A DNA stretch of 53,682 bases from Cytobacillus oceanisediminis (GCF_007830235.1 NZ_VLKI01000011.1:1-53682); one strand, 5' to 3'. Positions 18,640 to 28,540 are shown, counted from the first letter of the stretch. Made by a program: numbers and translations. The notes: a model not told the origin generated them from the sequence alone.

Positions 18640-18879
18640 ATGAAAATCAAATACGATCTTGAAAAAGGGATTCTTTTTGTGGATGGCAAAGAATACGAAG
18701 GAAATATAACAGATCCAGCAGGATGCCGAAAATGCAAAGGCCCGCTGGTCTATTCGGATCATTTTGATGCCACACTCTGCCCTTCCTGCAACGAGTGGAA
18801 AGAAAGTGCATGCAGTGATCCCTCATGTAAATACTGTTCAGCCCGCCCAGAGAAACCCATAAAAAATCCGGAGGTTTAA
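18640..18879 (+). CDS. Small Cys-rich protein, probable zinc ribbon
   Basis: A 79-residue protein with seven cysteines: Cys29-X2-Cys32, Cys47-X2-Cys50 and a cluster Cys58, Cys63, Cys66. The first two pairs form a probable zinc ribbon (CRKC ... CPSC); the cluster could bind a second metal or form disulfides. The N-terminal 25 residues look like two short strands (YDLEKGILFVDGKEYEGNI). It starts three bases after the prolidase stop with no clear ribosome site, which suggests translational coupling. I do not recognise a named family. The stop codon lies inside a bidirectional terminator. Confidence 0.72.
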   Translation: MKIKYDLEKGILFVDGKEYEGNITDPAGCRKCKGPLVYSDHFDATLCPSCNEWKESACSDPSCKYCSARPEKPIKNPEV

Positions 18880-18891
18880 GACTCCGGATTT
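18864..18891. terminator. Bidirectional terminator overlapping a stop codon
   Basis: AAATCCGGAG (18864-18873) pairs perfectly with CTCCGGATTT (18882-18891). The loop holds the stop codon of the Cys-rich gene, and the ald stop is seven bases beyond, so it serves both converging units. Confidence 0.88.
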
Positions 18892-18897
18892 GTTCAT

Positions 18898-20019
18898 TTA
18901 TTGCTGCACCAGCTGCGTCCTGGTATCTGAATAGTCAAGATTATGTGCTTCGGCTACTGCTTTGTATGTCACATAGCCGTTCAATGTGTTAATGCCCTTC
19001 ATTAGGGCCTCGTTCTCCAAGCATGCCTGCTTGTAGCCTTTATTGGCAATTTGAACTGCATACGGGACCGTTACATTTGTCAATGCAAGTGTCGAAGTGC
19101 GCGGAACAGCACCAGGCATATTTGCAACAGCATAATGGACTACACCATGCTTTTCGTAGGTTGGATTATCATGTGTTGTAATTTTGTCAGTTGTTTCAAA
19201 AATCCCGCCCTGGTCAATGGCAATATCCACAACAACAGAGCCGTAGCTCATCGTCTTGATCATTTCCTCTGTTACAAGCTTTGGCGCTTTTGCCCCGGGA
19301 ATCAGGACAGCCCCGATCACTAGGTCAGACTCCTTAACAGCTTCCGCAATGTTGTAAGGATTTGATATTAGTGTTGTCACTTCTTTTCCAAAAATATCAT
19401 CAAGCTGGCGAAGACGTTCAGGGTTTAGATCGATAATCGTAACCTTTGCCCCAAGGCCAATGGCCATTTTTGCCGCATTGGTTCCCGCGACACCGCCACC
19501 GATAATTGTTACTTTTCCGCGCTGGACACCCGGTACCCCCGATAACAGAATTCCTTTTCCTCCGTATACCTTTTCTAAAAATTGTGCCCCAACCTGGGCT
19601 GCCATCCTCCCGGCTACTTCACTCATTGGAGTAAGCAAGGGTAGTGTCCGATTTGGAAGTTGGACGGTTTCATAGGCAATGCCGGCCACTTTTTTCTCAA
19701 TCAAAGCCCGTGTCAGTTCAGGTTCTGCAGCCAAATGTAAATATGTAAACAGAATTAACCCTTCACGGAAATAGGCATATTCACTTGGAAGCGGCTCTTT
19801 TACCTTCATAACCATCTCCATTGACCACGCTTCTTCTGCAGTTTGAACAATTTTTGCCCCAGCATTTACATAGTCTTCATCGAGAAAGCCCGAACCTGTT
19901 CCTGCACCAGTTTCAATGTAAACCTCGTGCCCAAAGCGGATTAGGTTGACGACACCAGCCGGCGTCATTGCTACCCTGTTTTCATTGTTTTTTACTTCTT
20001 TCGGTACCCCGATACGCAT
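18898..20019 (-). CDS. ald: Alanine dehydrogenase
   Basis: Oxidatively deaminates L-alanine to pyruvate with NAD+, used in alanine catabolism and important in sporulating Bacillus. The start [20 protein letters not shown] holds substrate-binding Arg and Lys residues. The active-site region [13 protein letters not shown], the His in [11 protein letters not shown] and the NAD-binding [20 protein letters not shown] follow; then [14 protein letters not shown] and [20 protein letters not shown]. Its 373 residues are close to the family length. AGGAGGT precedes the ATG. It appears to be a single-gene unit. Confidence 0.96.
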   Translation of the reverse strand: MRIGVPKEVKNNENRVAMTPAGVVNLIRFGHEVYIETGAGTGSGFLDEDYVNAGAKIVQTAEEAWSMEMVMKVKEPLPSEYAYFREGLILFTYLHLAAEPELTRALIEKKVAGIAYETVQLPNRTLPLLTPMSEVAGRMAAQVGAQFLEKVYGGKGILLSGVPGVQRGKVTIIGGGVAGTNAAKMAIGLGAKVTIIDLNPERLRQLDDIFGKEVTTLISNPYNIAEAVKESDLVIGAVLIPGAKAPKLVTEEMIKTMSYGSVVVDIAIDQGGIFETTDKITTHDNPTYEKHGVVHYAVANMPGAVPRTSTLALTNVTVPYAVQIANKGYKQACLENEALMKGINTLNGYVTYKAVAEAHNLDYSDTRTQLVQQ

Positions 20020-20165
20020 GATGCATACCTCCTGTAAAATAGAATTCTTTATCCACTTATTTGGCTTTTCTATCGGAAAATATACCAGTGGGGCAAAAAT
20101 ATTGCCCTTTCTGGAATGTCCTCAGGTAGAATGAAATTAATGTATTTTAAGAAAGGAATTTTCTA

Positions 20166-21542
20166 ATGCCATCTTCCGATAAAAAGCAGTCAACCTTATT
20201 TCCATCCATAGAAAGATTCGGTCTGGAGGCGGTTCCTGCCGAATTAAAAACGACCAAATGGTATGATTATTTTTATTTGCAGGCGGCTTTTTCCGTTAAT
20301 TCCGGAAATTTTCTTGTTCCCGCGCTCGCTGTTTTGACGGGCGGCCTCTCCTTTTTTGCGGCTGTTGCATCAACGATTATGGGGGCTGCCGCTGCTTTCC
20401 TTTTTGTGTCTTTGTTATCACTGCCTGGCTCCAGGCATGGAATACCAGCCCAGTTTGCCATTAGATCCATACTTGGCACTGCTGCGGCAAGGTATATCTC
20501 TTCTCCTATCCGATCGGTGACGTCCCTTTATTGGTTCTCTGTCCAGGCAATCGGCGGATCTGCAGTCCTGATCAGTTTGCTGGAGAAAGCTTTTGAAATT
20601 AAGCTGCCGTTAGTGCTTGTATCGGTACTTCTGGCAGGATTGATGGGTTTGCTTGCCTTGATTGGCTTTGATGCAGTCAAGAAAGCTATAAAATATTTTA
20701 TGCCATTTTTAATCATTGGGCAGGTTGTCCTTTTTGTACTTTTTATAAAAGAACTTTCCAGCATCCAATCTTTTGGCTTCTTATCGCATTCTCAATGGAG
20801 CTTTGGATCGTTCTTTCTGTATTCATCTCTTGTTTTTATTCAATATGTTTCCGGGGTGAGCGCATCTTCCGATATGGCCCGTTATGCTGCATCAGCAAAA
20901 GGATCCTTTTGGGGATTGTTTGCAGGCAACACATTTGGCTTCTCCATTACTGCTATACTGGGAGCTTTATCCGCATCCCTATTCGGTGAATGGAATCCCT
21001 TTGTTTCGGCTAGCAGCCTTGCGTCCTCCAGCTGGGTATTGCTTCTCATTTTTATTTGTGCCATGACATCCATGCTTTCCATAAACATGAACAACGCTTA
21101 TACAGGTGGATTTAGCCTATTAAATATCTTTCAAAACCTGGGCAGAGTAAAAAGTACACTTATATTTGGAGCTGCTGCCGTTGTTCTCAGCTGTTTTCCT
21201 GCAGTTGTGAATAAAGCACAGGAATATATATCCATACTCGGTATTTTTATTATTCCGATTTCCGCTGTTATCATAGCAGACTTTATATTCGTAAAAAAAG
21301 GCACTCTTTCAGAAGAACATCTAACAAAGCTGTTTATCAGCCAATCTGATCAGAACCGAGAAGGGCTTATAGCGATCATTTTCGGCGCACTGGTATATCT
21401 TGCCCTGCCCGATCTTATCTCACCCGGATTCCTCTCGTTTTTCTTAACTGGTTTCGGATATTTTATTTTTCACAGATATATAAGATTAAAAGATCGCCGC
21501 CAATTAAAAAGACAACAAAAACAAAAGCTGTCATCGTCATGA
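20166..21542 (+). CDS. NCS1-type purine/cytosine permease family transporter
   Basis: A 458-residue integral membrane protein with about twelve hydrophobic segments. It fits the nucleobase:cation symporter-1 family. The region TKWYDYFYLQAAFSVNSGNF and the helix with LPGSRHGIPAQFAIRSILGT correspond to the family's substrate-translocation helices, and YVSGVSASSDMARYA to the middle of the protein. Family substrates are cytosine, purines, allantoin, thiamine or similar; no catabolic genes lie next to it, so the substrate is open. AAAGGAATT precedes the ATG. The stop codon lies within a terminator hairpin. Confidence 0.85.
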   Translation: MPSSDKKQSTLFPSIERFGLEAVPAELKTTKWYDYFYLQAAFSVNSGNFLVPALAVLTGGLSFFAAVASTIMGAAAAFLFVSLLSLPGSRHGIPAQFAIRSILGTAAARYISSPIRSVTSLYWFSVQAIGGSAVLISLLEKAFEIKLPLVLVSVLLAGLMGLLALIGFDAVKKAIKYFMPFLIIGQVVLFVLFIKELSSIQSFGFLSHSQWSFGSFFLYSSLVFIQYVSGVSASSDMARYAASAKGSFWGLFAGNTFGFSITAILGALSASLFGEWNPFVSASSLASSSWVLLLIFICAMTSMLSINMNNAYTGGFSLLNIFQNLGRVKSTLIFGAAAVVLSCFPAVVNKAQEYISILGIFIIPISAVIIADFIFVKKGTLSEEHLTKLFISQSDQNREGLIAIIFGALVYLALPDLISPGFLSFFLTGFGYFIFHRYIRLKDRRQLKRQQKQKLSSS

Positions 21543-21550
21543 CAGCTTTT
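21523..21550 (+). terminator. Terminator overlapping the permease stop codon
   Basis: AAAAGCTGTCAT (21523-21534) pairs perfectly with ATGACAGCTTTT (21539-21550) around CGTC, followed by T. The permease TGA stop (21540-21542) is inside the second arm. Confidence 0.9.
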
Positions 21551-21561
21551 TGGAATCTTCT

Positions 21562-21729
21562 TTATTGTAATCTTCCTTCATTGCGTTCCTGTGCTTCCAT
21601 GTCAAAATGCGCGTTCGACTGGTCAATAACACCGCTGTTATAGGCATTCATAATTTGTGCGCTTACCTCATTCGTACCCTGCTCATCGTATAAATATGGT
21701 GACTGTGCTTTCGGTTCCCGCTTTTCCAT
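21562..21729 (-). CDS. Small 55-residue hydrophilic protein
   Basis: Minus-strand frame starting ATG at 21727-21729 with AAAAAGGAGC well spaced upstream. It encodes 55 residues starting MEKREPKAQSPYLYDEQG and ending EAQERNEGRLQ. There are no membrane segments and no cysteines. The YLYDEQG...EVSAQIMNAYNSGVID arrangement is reminiscent of short Bacillus proteins of the YozQ (DUF4025) type, but that is only a guess. It lies between the permease terminator and uspA, divergent from uspA. Confidence 0.65.
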   Translation of the reverse strand: MEKREPKAQSPYLYDEQGTNEVSAQIMNAYNSGVIDQSNAHFDMEAQERNEGRLQ

Positions 21730-21839
21730 GTCATCTGCTCCTTTTTAAAAATTTTTCATCAGCTTTACTATTGTTCGATTTTTTGTTACAGATATTCACA
21801 TTTGGCAGCTGTATAATATAGGTAAAGGAGGAGATTAAA

Positions 21840-22292
21840 ATGGGCATGAAGTATAAGAACATATTAGTTGCCGTAGATGGTTCAACTGAAGCAGAATGGG
21901 CGTTTAAAAAAGCAATTGAAATTGCTAAACGGAATAATGCCTCTATGGTATTGGCACATATTATTGATACCCGCACTTTTGCCACTGTAGAAGCTTATGA
22001 CCGCACGATTGCTGAAAGAGCTGACCGCTTTGCAACTGAATTAATGGAAAAATATAAAAGAACTGCAATGGAGGCTGGTATTGAAAATGTAAGATTCGAA
22101 ATCGATTACGGTTCTCCAAAAGTGAAGATTCCAAAAGATGTTGCCAGAAAGCATAACGTGGACTTAATCATTTGCGGTGCTACCGGCATGAATGCAGTTG
22201 AACGATTCCTGATCGGCAGTGTTTCTGAACATATTACCCGCTATGCCCGCTGTGATGTCCTCGTTGTAAGAACGGATAAAGAAGATGAGTAA
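21840..22292 (+). CDS. Universal stress protein (UspA family)
   Basis: A 150-residue single-domain UspA-fold protein. It has the N-terminal VAVDGSTEAEWAFKKA and the ATP-binding motif G-x2-G-x9-GS near residues 121-136 (GATGMNAVERFLIGSVSEHI), so it belongs to the nucleotide-binding subgroup. Such proteins are induced by stress or growth arrest and bind ATP; the exact role is not known. AAAGGAGGAG precedes the ATG and a TATAAT sits at 21812-21817. It converges with argH across a very long hairpin terminator. Confidence 0.92.
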   Translation: MGMKYKNILVAVDGSTEAEWAFKKAIEIAKRNNASMVLAHIIDTRTFATVEAYDRTIAERADRFATELMEKYKRTAMEAGIENVRFEIDYGSPKVKIPKDVARKHNVDLIICGATGMNAVERFLIGSVSEHITRYARCDVLVVRTDKEDE

Positions 22293-22296
22293 GCCT

Positions 22297-22346
22297 TATA
22301 TAAAAGAAAGGACGCTGTTTTAAAAACAGCGTCCTTTCTTTTATAT
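22297..22346. terminator. Very long bidirectional terminator between uspA and argH
   Basis: An almost perfect palindrome of about 50 bases: TATATAAAAGAAAGGACGCT on the left and its reverse complement on the right, around an AT-rich centre. It lies five bases after uspA and twelve bases from the argH stop. Confidence 0.92.
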
Positions 22347-22357
22347 AGAAATAATAA

Positions 22358-23752
22358 TTAGTTCACATCCTGCTCTTTTTTCGCAAGGAACTTCTTAGCT
22401 TTTTCAATAGCAATATTCACTTGCTTAAAGCCGGTTCCCCCAGCGCTATTTCTTCTTTTGACAGCTGTATAAGGATCCAGGACTTCATATATATCTTCTT
22501 CGAACAATGTATTGGCCTTCTTAAATTCATCAAGCGGCAAATCTCCAAGGAAGCAGCCTTTTTCTACACAAGTAAGTACAAGCTTGCCGACGACCTCATG
22601 GGCTTCCCTGAAGGGAATTCCTTTATCTGATAGGTAATCAGCCAATTCAGTGGCATTGGAAAAATCATTTTTTGTCGCTTTTTCCATTTGCTCATTTTTT
22701 ACCTTCATCGTACGGATCATTCCGGCAAAGATTTTTAGTGATCCGGTAATAGTTTTAACCGTGTCAAACATGCCTTCCTTGTCTTCCTGCATATCCTTGT
22801 TATAGGCAAGTGGCAGACCCTTTAGCACCGTAAGCAAACCCATTAGGTTTCCGTATACACGTCCGGTTTTGCCGCGTATAAGCTCAGCCATGTCAGGATT
22901 TTTCTTCTGCGGCATAATGCTGCTGCCTGTCGCAAAGCTGTCATCCAATTCAATGAATTGAAATTCCTGGCTTGACCAAAGGATGAATTCTTCGCTTAGG
23001 CGAGAAAGATGCATCATCAGAATGGAGCTTGATGATAAGAATTCAAGGATAAAATCTCGATCGCTGACAGCATCAAGGCTGTTTTCATAGATGCCTTCAA
23101 AACCGAGCAGATCAGCAGAATACTCGCGGTCGATCGGAAAAGTCGTTCCGGCAAGCGCACCGGCACCCAGCGGAGAAAGATTGATTCGTTTCAAGCTTTC
23201 TGCAAAGCGTTCTTTATCGCGCTCGAGCATCCAGAAGTAGGCCATTAAATGATGTGCAAAGGAAATCGGCTGGGCTCTTTGCAGATGTGTATATCCTGGC
23301 ATAATGGTTTCTACATTTTTTCCAGCCTGCTCAATCAGCTCTTCCTGCATTTCATTAATCAATTCAACAATCAGCTTAACCTGTTTGCGCAAGTATAGGT
23401 GCATATCGGTTGCCACCTGGTCATTTCGGCTTCTTGCTGTATGGAGCTTTCCACCGACCGGCCCTGCCAATTCAGTCAGGTAGCTTTCAAGATTTAAATG
23501 GATGTCTTCCAGTTTTACGGAGTAAGACAGTTCGTCATTAGCAGCTTTCTCCTTCAGCTGCTGCAGGCCATTTTTAATTTTAGCTGCTTCGTCCTCTGTA
23601 ATAATTCCCGTTTTGGAAAGCATGGCAACATGGGCCATGCTTCCCTCTATATCTTCCATTACTAATTCCTGGTCAAATGAAATCGAGGCTCCGAATTCAT
23701 CTACCCATTCTTCAGCAGATTTCGTGAATCTGCCGCCCCATAATTTTTTCAC
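22358..23752 (-). CDS. argH: Argininosuccinate lyase
   Basis: Splits argininosuccinate to arginine and fumarate, the last step of arginine synthesis. Seen: [11 protein letters not shown] at the start, [17 protein letters not shown] with the substrate-binding residues, [17 protein letters not shown] with the catalytic His, and the superfamily signature [16 protein letters not shown] with the catalytic Ser. Its 464 residues match the family. The start overlaps the argG stop by four bases (ATGA), so argG-argH is a coupled operon. Confidence 0.97.
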   Translation of the reverse strand: MKKLWGGRFTKSAEEWVDEFGASISFDQELVMEDIEGSMAHVAMLSKTGIITEDEAAKIKNGLQQLKEKAANDELSYSVKLEDIHLNLESYLTELAGPVGGKLHTARSRNDQVATDMHLYLRKQVKLIVELINEMQEELIEQAGKNVETIMPGYTHLQRAQPISFAHHLMAYFWMLERDKERFAESLKRINLSPLGAGALAGTTFPIDREYSADLLGFEGIYENSLDAVSDRDFILEFLSSSSILMMHLSRLSEEFILWSSQEFQFIELDDSFATGSSIMPQKKNPDMAELIRGKTGRVYGNLMGLLTVLKGLPLAYNKDMQEDKEGMFDTVKTITGSLKIFAGMIRTMKVKNEQMEKATKNDFSNATELADYLSDKGIPFREAHEVVGKLVLTCVEKGCFLGDLPLDEFKKANTLFEEDIYEVLDPYTAVKRRNSAGGTGFKQVNIAIEKAKKFLAKKEQDVN

Positions 23753-24954
23753 ACTGTCACCTTCTTGTTTTGTACGATGCTTTGAACTTTAGTCGGCAAG
23801 CCCCATAGCTTGATAAAGCCAACTGCCGCATTATGGTCAAACTCATCCTCAGATGTATAAGTAGCCAGTTTTTCATCATATAGAGAATACGGAGATTTTC
23901 TGCCTTCTACAATAGCATGCCCTTTAAACAGCTTGACTCTTACTGTACCTGTAACGAAGCTCTGCGTTTCCTTAAGGAATGCAGCCAATGCATTATTCAG
24001 CTGTGAGAACCACAGGCCTTCATAAATAAGCTCAGCAATTTTTTTCTCTATAACCGGTTTAAAGTGAGCCACTTCTTTTACTAGTGTTAAATCTTCTAGC
24101 TCTTTATGAGCTTTAAGCAATGTCATTGCACCCGGGCATTCGTAAACCTCGCGGGATTTGATGCCGACAAGGCGGTTTTCTACATGATCAATACGTCCAA
24201 CACCGTGTTTGCCAGCAAGCTCGTTCAGTTCGACAATAAGCTCGGAAAGCTGCATTGCTTTTCCATTTAAGCTGACCGGAACTCCCTTTTCGAATCCGAT
24301 TTCAACAGTATCAGGTTTATCAGGAGCTTTTTCCAATGAAACTGTTAAATCGTATGCATCTTCCGGAGGAGCTGCCCATGGATCTTCAAGCACTCCACAT
24401 TCATTGCTTCTTCCCCATAAATTTTGGTCAATGCTGTATGGAGAATCCAGGTTGATTGGAATTGGAATATCATTTTGTTTTGCATATTCAATTTCTTCTT
24501 CACGTGACCAGCTCCACTCACGAACCGGAGCCAATACCTGTAGGTCAGGATTTAGAGCCTGAATGGCTACTTCAAAACGAACCTGGTCGTTCCCTTTACC
24601 TGTGCATCCATGTGCAACAGCAACAGCGCCTTCTTTTTCTGCCACTTCAACTAGCTTTTTGGCAATCAGCGGACGTGAAAGAGCAGAAATCAATGGATAT
24701 TTATTTTCATAAAGTGCATGTGCCTGAAGTGCAACAAGTGCATATTCATTAGCAAACTCTTCTTTCGCATCAATTACATATGACTGGACCGCTCCAACAG
24801 ACAAAGCTTTTTTTTGGATAAAGTTCAGGTCTTTTCCTTCACCGACATCCAGGCAGCAGGCAACGACTGAATAACCTTGTTCCTGAAGCCATTTAATAGC
24901 AACTGATGTATCTAAACCGCCTGAGTAAGCTAGAACTACTTTATTATTTGACAT
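23749..24954 (-). CDS. argG: Argininosuccinate synthase
   Basis: Joins citrulline and aspartate using ATP to form argininosuccinate. The N-terminal PP-loop [20 protein letters not shown], then [17 protein letters not shown] and [17 protein letters not shown] are diagnostic. Its 401 residues match the family. GAGGAGG precedes the ATG. The upstream DNA carries candidate ARG boxes (24969-25025), fitting repression by the AhrC/ArgR arginine repressor. Confidence 0.97.
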   Translation of the reverse strand: MSNNKVVLAYSGGLDTSVAIKWLQEQGYSVVACCLDVGEGKDLNFIQKKALSVGAVQSYVIDAKEEFANEYALVALQAHALYENKYPLISALSRPLIAKKLVEVAEKEGAVAVAHGCTGKGNDQVRFEVAIQALNPDLQVLAPVREWSWSREEEIEYAKQNDIPIPINLDSPYSIDQNLWGRSNECGVLEDPWAAPPEDAYDLTVSLEKAPDKPDTVEIGFEKGVPVSLNGKAMQLSELIVELNELAGKHGVGRIDHVENRLVGIKSREVYECPGAMTLLKAHKELEDLTLVKEVAHFKPVIEKKIAELIYEGLWFSQLNNALAAFLKETQSFVTGTVRVKLFKGHAIVEGRKSPYSLYDEKLATYTSEDEFDHNAAVGFIKLWGLPTKVQSIVQNKKVTV

Positions 24955-24968
24955 TTATATTTCCTCCT

Positions 24969-25025
24969 CGTGAATATACGTATAAATATACAACAAAATT
25001 ATGTTTTTATTCATTTATTATTCTC
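24969..25025 (-). promoter_or_regulatory. Candidate ARG box region upstream of argGH
   Basis: TGAATATACGTATA (24971-24984) resembles an ARG box half-palindrome. About 20 bases further, TATTCATTTATTATTC (25008-25023), read on the minus strand as GAATAATAAATGAATA, resembles the AT-rich TGAAT-containing boxes bound by AhrC/ArgR in Bacillus. This is pattern matching to a degenerate, AT-rich consensus. The other bases between argG and 25218 show no gene. Confidence 0.5.
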
Positions 25026-25218
25026 TTACTTTAACAACCTTTGTTTTAAAAATCAATAGCTATTCTTAAAAATGTATAAAAATTAACAAAAAAACTTTAA
25101 AACCCCTCTATGACGCCCCTTGAATGGCGAGCTTTTTAGCCTTAAACATAATAACTCATGGAAGCTTTAATAGCTTTATAGTAAAATGAAAGCAAGATCA
25201 TTGTTTGGGGGCTTTATA

Positions 25219-25533
25219 ATGGAGGAGCATTTTTCACAAGATAATCGGCTTGGCATCCCTATTCCGGATTTTGACCGCGAATGGGATGAATATTCCCGGA
25301 AAACGCAGCAGGTGATTTTGTTTCAGTGGGAAAGAATTAGAGGCAGTATTCCAGATCGAATTGCTGAGCTTGAAGCGAATATAAACAGGAAACAGGCTGA
25401 GCTGTCGGATGAAGGCAATTTCGAAAGATCGTGCAAACTAAACAGCGAAATTTCCGAGCTCGCATCAGTTATAAATGATTTATGGCTCTGGTATAGAACC
25501 AATCAGGATATTACAGGAAAAATGCATTCATAA
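25219..25533 (+). CDS. Small cytosolic protein with UVR-like helical motif
   Basis: A 104-residue acidic protein. The second half is a helical hairpin (RIAELEANINRKQAELSDEG, then NFERSCKLNSEISELASVIN) resembling the UVR motif seen in UvrB, UvrC and McsA, which mediates protein contacts. I choose the ATG at 25219 (MEEHFSQDNR), with TTTGGGGG upstream; the earlier in-frame ATG at 25186 has no ribosome site. Function unknown. It sits between argG (divergent) and moaB (convergent, sharing a terminator). Confidence 0.7.
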   Translation: MEEHFSQDNRLGIPIPDFDREWDEYSRKTQQVILFQWERIRGSIPDRIAELEANINRKQAELSDEGNFERSCKLNSEISELASVINDLWLWYRTNQDITGKMHS

Positions 25534-25565
25534 AAAAATCCTTTCCCAAACGGAAAGGATTTTTC
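25533..25565. terminator. Bidirectional terminator before moaB end
   Basis: AAAAATCCTTTCC pairs with GGAAAGGATTTTT around CAAAC, immediately after the UVR-like gene and five bases from the moaB stop. Confidence 0.9.
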
Positions 25566-25569
25566 TTAT

Positions 25570-26082
25570 TTATAAGTCTTTCTTCAATTCCCTGACAACA
25601 TGTCCAAGTTCAGGAAGTATCAGCTTATTCATGGCAAGACGTACTGCCCCGGAGGACCCTGGGGTTGAGAATACTGCTTTATTTTTTACTGTGCCGGCAG
25701 CTGCTCTTGAAAGAATGGCTGCCGAGCCGATATCCTCCGTGTAGCTTAACATACGGAAGAGTTCGCCGAATCCGTCTATTTCCTTATCAAACATATCTCT
25801 CACTGTTTCAATTGTGACGTCTCGCAAAGCGATTCCCGTACCTCCGTTAGTGAGCACAACATCTATATTGGGGTTTTCGCACCCTTTTAACACTGCCTTG
25901 CGGATCGGACCAGATTCATCTTTTACAATCACATAATCAGCAATGATATGTCCTGCTTCTTCCAATAGCTGGATCATCAGCTTGCCGCTTTTATCCGTAT
26001 CTTTTTCCCTTGTATCGCTGACCGTTACAATTTTACATCTTACTTTTTTTGGCGCTTCCTTTTTATGCTGGAATGTACTCAT
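25570..26082 (-). CDS. moaB: Molybdenum cofactor biosynthesis protein MoaB
   Basis: Adenylylates molybdopterin in molybdenum cofactor synthesis (MogA/MoaB family). The fold motifs TVSDTREKDTDKSG near the start, VVLTNGGTGIALRDVTIE in the middle and FSTPGSSGAVRLAMNKLILP near the end are clear. Its 170 residues fit the Bacillus family. No other cofactor genes are nearby; in B. subtilis moaB is likewise isolated near argG. AAAGGTGATG precedes the ATG. Confidence 0.94.
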   Translation of the reverse strand: MSTFQHKKEAPKKVRCKIVTVSDTREKDTDKSGKLMIQLLEEAGHIIADYVIVKDESGPIRKAVLKGCENPNIDVVLTNGGTGIALRDVTIETVRDMFDKEIDGFGELFRMLSYTEDIGSAAILSRAAAGTVKNKAVFSTPGSSGAVRLAMNKLILPELGHVVRELKKDL

Positions 26083-26141
26083 TTAGCATCACCTTTGCTT
26101 ATTTTCCTAGTTAGCTTCAGTCGTTTCGCCTATCTAAATTC

Positions 26142-26981
26142 TCAGCTGCGCTTTTTCTTTTCCTGCAAATACCTCATTTTATAATACTTATGGGCGAAAT
26201 CTGTAACTTTTCTTGTCAGCTGGTAATTGGCTCCTGCTCCAATTGCCATGCTGATAAAAGGAATCCCTTGAACCGACTTTTTCCGGAAAAAGTAAATAGC
26301 CATCGCTTTGAACAGCTGCTTCATTGGCTGCTCAACCCACGTAATATCGGTTAGATCTTCCTTCCCTTCATAGAAATAGAACTCTTCCTGATTTTGGAGC
26401 TCATACATTAATTCTTCCCAGGAACTTCCCTGCATTCGAGGCGGAAGGGTGGCAGCATGGAAAACCTTAAGAGAACTCATCATTTCGTATGGAGTATTGA
26501 CTTCGAAACCATAGGTCATGGCTATAAGCTGTACAGCCCGAAGATTAATGACAGCCATTGCGGGAATATCTGCACCAAGCATCAGAGAGCTGCCTGTACC
26601 GGCAATTCCTCCCTGAGCAAAAGAATATAGCCGATGGCGCGCTATCTGCTGCTGTGCTATGTATTGAAGCTGGTCGATATTTAATGCTTTTAGATCTCCA
26701 ATTGTCTCAATATCAGAATGAAAGACACGGCCTGCAGTCAAAATACGTTCTTTGGCATCCATCTGCAGCTGTGACCCCTGGATAAGTGCATGAAGATGGA
26801 ACAGCCAGCTGTCCAGGGCTGAAAAAAACTGCTGCTGCGCCTCTTCAGGCAACAGTGAAAAAGACCTTTCCAATGACTTGTCATAGACCAACTCCAAATC
26901 ATTCGGTTCATAGCTATACAATTTACTTTCCCAGTCACGAATTCCGGCCAAAACACTATTTTCCCGTTCACTCAATGGCAT
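26142..26981 (-). CDS. EcsC family protein
   Basis: A 279-residue protein of the EcsC family. It carries QYIAQQQIARHRLYSFAQGG, GADIPAMAVINLRAVQLIA and TYGFEVNTPYEMMSSLKVF, typical of this family, with weakly hydrophobic stretches suggesting membrane association. EcsC lies with the EcsAB ABC transporter in B. subtilis, but here it stands alone and its role is unknown. I choose the ATG at 26979-26981 with GGGAGG at good spacing; the upstream in-frame ATG five codons earlier lies within that site. No clear terminator follows. Confidence 0.8.
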   Translation of the reverse strand: MPLSERENSVLAGIRDWESKLYSYEPNDLELVYDKSLERSFSLLPEEAQQQFFSALDSWLFHLHALIQGSQLQMDAKERILTAGRVFHSDIETIGDLKALNIDQLQYIAQQQIARHRLYSFAQGGIAGTGSSLMLGADIPAMAVINLRAVQLIAMTYGFEVNTPYEMMSSLKVFHAATLPPRMQGSSWEELMYELQNQEEFYFYEGKEDLTDITWVEQPMKQLFKAMAIYFFRKKSVQGIPFISMAIGAGANYQLTRKVTDFAHKYYKMRYLQEKKKRS

Positions 26982-27071
26982 CGCAATTCCTCCCAAAAAC
27001 TTCTTATTGGTCTCAGTATAGCATAACTAAGTTGGTAAATTCTCCTTCTACCTGCTTGCATTATTAATGTA

Positions 27072-27310
27072 AAGGCTGTATTAAAGCTCAATTTGATTTC
27101 TGCACTTTGTTGATTGGAGCGGAAGGCGCTAATCCCGAAAATGCATTCGCATTTCCTTCGTGCGGTGTTTATACAAGGAAGCTTATTCAAAGTCCTGTGG
27201 GAGTTCGGATCAAAGGGAGACCCCGCAGGCTTAATGCTTGAGGAGATTCCCGGACAGCCCGCGGAAAGCGAGCGCATGGAGCGCAAATCAACCGGCAATT
27301 TAACAGAGCC
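27072..27310 (-). repeat. Interspersed intergenic repeat, copy B
   Basis: Inverted relative to copies A and D. It begins AAAGGCTGTATTAAAGCTCA and contains GTTGATTGGAGCGGAAGGCG, TGCATTCGCATTTCCTTCGT, GCGGTGTTTATACAAGGAAG, TTATTCAAAGTCCTGTGGGA, GACCCCGCAGG and GCCCGCGGAAAGCGAGCG, ending ATTTAACAGAGCC. It lies between the ackA terminator and the start of the EcsC-family gene. Confidence 0.88.
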
Positions 27311-27316
27311 CATACA

Positions 27317-27342
27317 AAAAAGGCAAGAGCGCAATGCTCCTG
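27317..27342 (-). terminator. Terminator of ackA
   Basis: On the minus strand AGGCAGGAGC pairs with GCTCTTGCCT and is followed by TTTTTT, eleven bases after the ackA stop. Confidence 0.85.
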
Positions 27343-27352
27343 CCTAAGTTTA

Positions 27353-28540
27353 TTATTTAGCCAATCTCACAACATCGCGAGCAATCATGACTTCCTCATT
27401 TGTAGGGATGATCATGACTTTTACTGGTGAGTGAGGATAGTTGATGAACGCTTCTTCACCGCGTACCTTGTTCAAAGCTGGATCCCAGTATACGCCCATG
27501 AATTCAAGTCCCTGAAGGACACGCTCACGGATAACATCACTATTTTCGCCGATTCCAGCTGTGAAGATGATTGCATCTACACCATACATGCGGGATGCAT
27601 AAGATCCGATATATTTGTGGATTCTGTTGGCAAATACTTCAAGAGCCAATTCCGCTCTTTCATTCCCTTCCACAGCTTGGGTTTCAATATCGCGAAGGTC
27701 GCTTGAGAAGCCTGAAACGCCAAGCATACCGCTCTTTTTATTAAGTATATCCAGAACTTCATCTGCATTCTTACCCGTTTTTTCCATAATGAATGGAATG
27801 AGGGCCGGGTCAATATTACCTGATCGGGTTCCCATTGTTACACCTGCAAGGGGAGTGAATCCCATTGAGGTATCAATAGACTTTCCGCCTTCAATAGCAG
27901 TAATACTTGCGCCATTTCCCAGGTGGCAGGAGATAAGGCGAAGCTGTTCAAGCGGACGGCCAAGCATTTCTGCCGCACGTTCTGATACATATTTATGTGA
28001 TGTGCCATGGAATCCATATTTACGTATGCCATATTTCTCATAATACTCATATGGCAAACTGTATAAGAATGAACTTTCAGGCATTGTCTGGTGGAATGCT
28101 GTATCAAACACAGCAACAGCCTGCACATTTGGAAGCACCTGCTGGAATGCTTTAATTCCAGTGATATTTGCTGGATTGTGAAGAGGTGCAAGCTCGGAAA
28201 GCTCATCGATTTTCGCAAGTACTTCATCTGAAATGATAACAGAATCATTAAATGCTTCTCCGCCGTGAACGACACGGTGGCCGATTCCTTCAATTTCATC
28301 CAGTGATTGAATGATTCCAAGATTCGTTAATTTATCAAGCAGAATTTTAACAGCTATATCATGATCAGGAATATCTGTAACTTCCTTAATTTTTTCGCCA
28401 TTAACGGAAATGTTGAAAACCGCGTTATCCAATCCAATGCGCTCAATTAAACCTTTTGTGATAACTTCTTCGCTCGGCATTTCAAAAAGCTGAAATTTCA
28501 ATGAGGAACTGCCGGCGTTAATTGCTATGATTTTTGCCAT
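27353..28540 (-). CDS. ackA: Acetate kinase
   Basis: Converts acetyl phosphate and ADP to acetate and ATP in overflow metabolism. Motifs: [28 protein letters not shown] with the substrate Arg, [16 protein letters not shown] with the catalytic Asp, [33 protein letters not shown] and [16 protein letters not shown]. Its 395 residues match the family. It has its own promoter (28714-28743), a leader of about 165 bases, and a perfect cre consensus further upstream, which fits CcpA activation as known for B. subtilis ackA. Confidence 0.97.
   Translation of the reverse strand: MAKIIAINAGSSSLKFQLFEMPSEEVITKGLIERIGLDNAVFNISVNGEKIKEVTDIPDHDIAVKILLDKLTNLGIIQSLDEIEGIGHRVVHGGEAFNDSVIISDEVLAKIDELSELAPLHNPANITGIKAFQQVLPNVQAVAVFDTAFHQTMPESSFLYSLPYEYYEKYGIRKYGFHGTSHKYVSERAAEMLGRPLEQLRLISCHLGNGASITAIEGGKSIDTSMGFTPLAGVTMGTRSGNIDPALIPFIMEKTGKNADEVLDILNKKSGMLGVSGFSSDLRDIETQAVEGNERAELALEVFANRIHKYIGSYASRMYGVDAIIFTAGIGENSDVIRERVLQGLEFMGVYWDPALNKVRGEEAFINYPHSPVKVMIIPTNEEVMIARDVVRLAK

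Noticed and set aside
27114..27347. Open frame in repeat copy B
   Set aside because: Same reason as copy A; the frame is broken in copies C and D.
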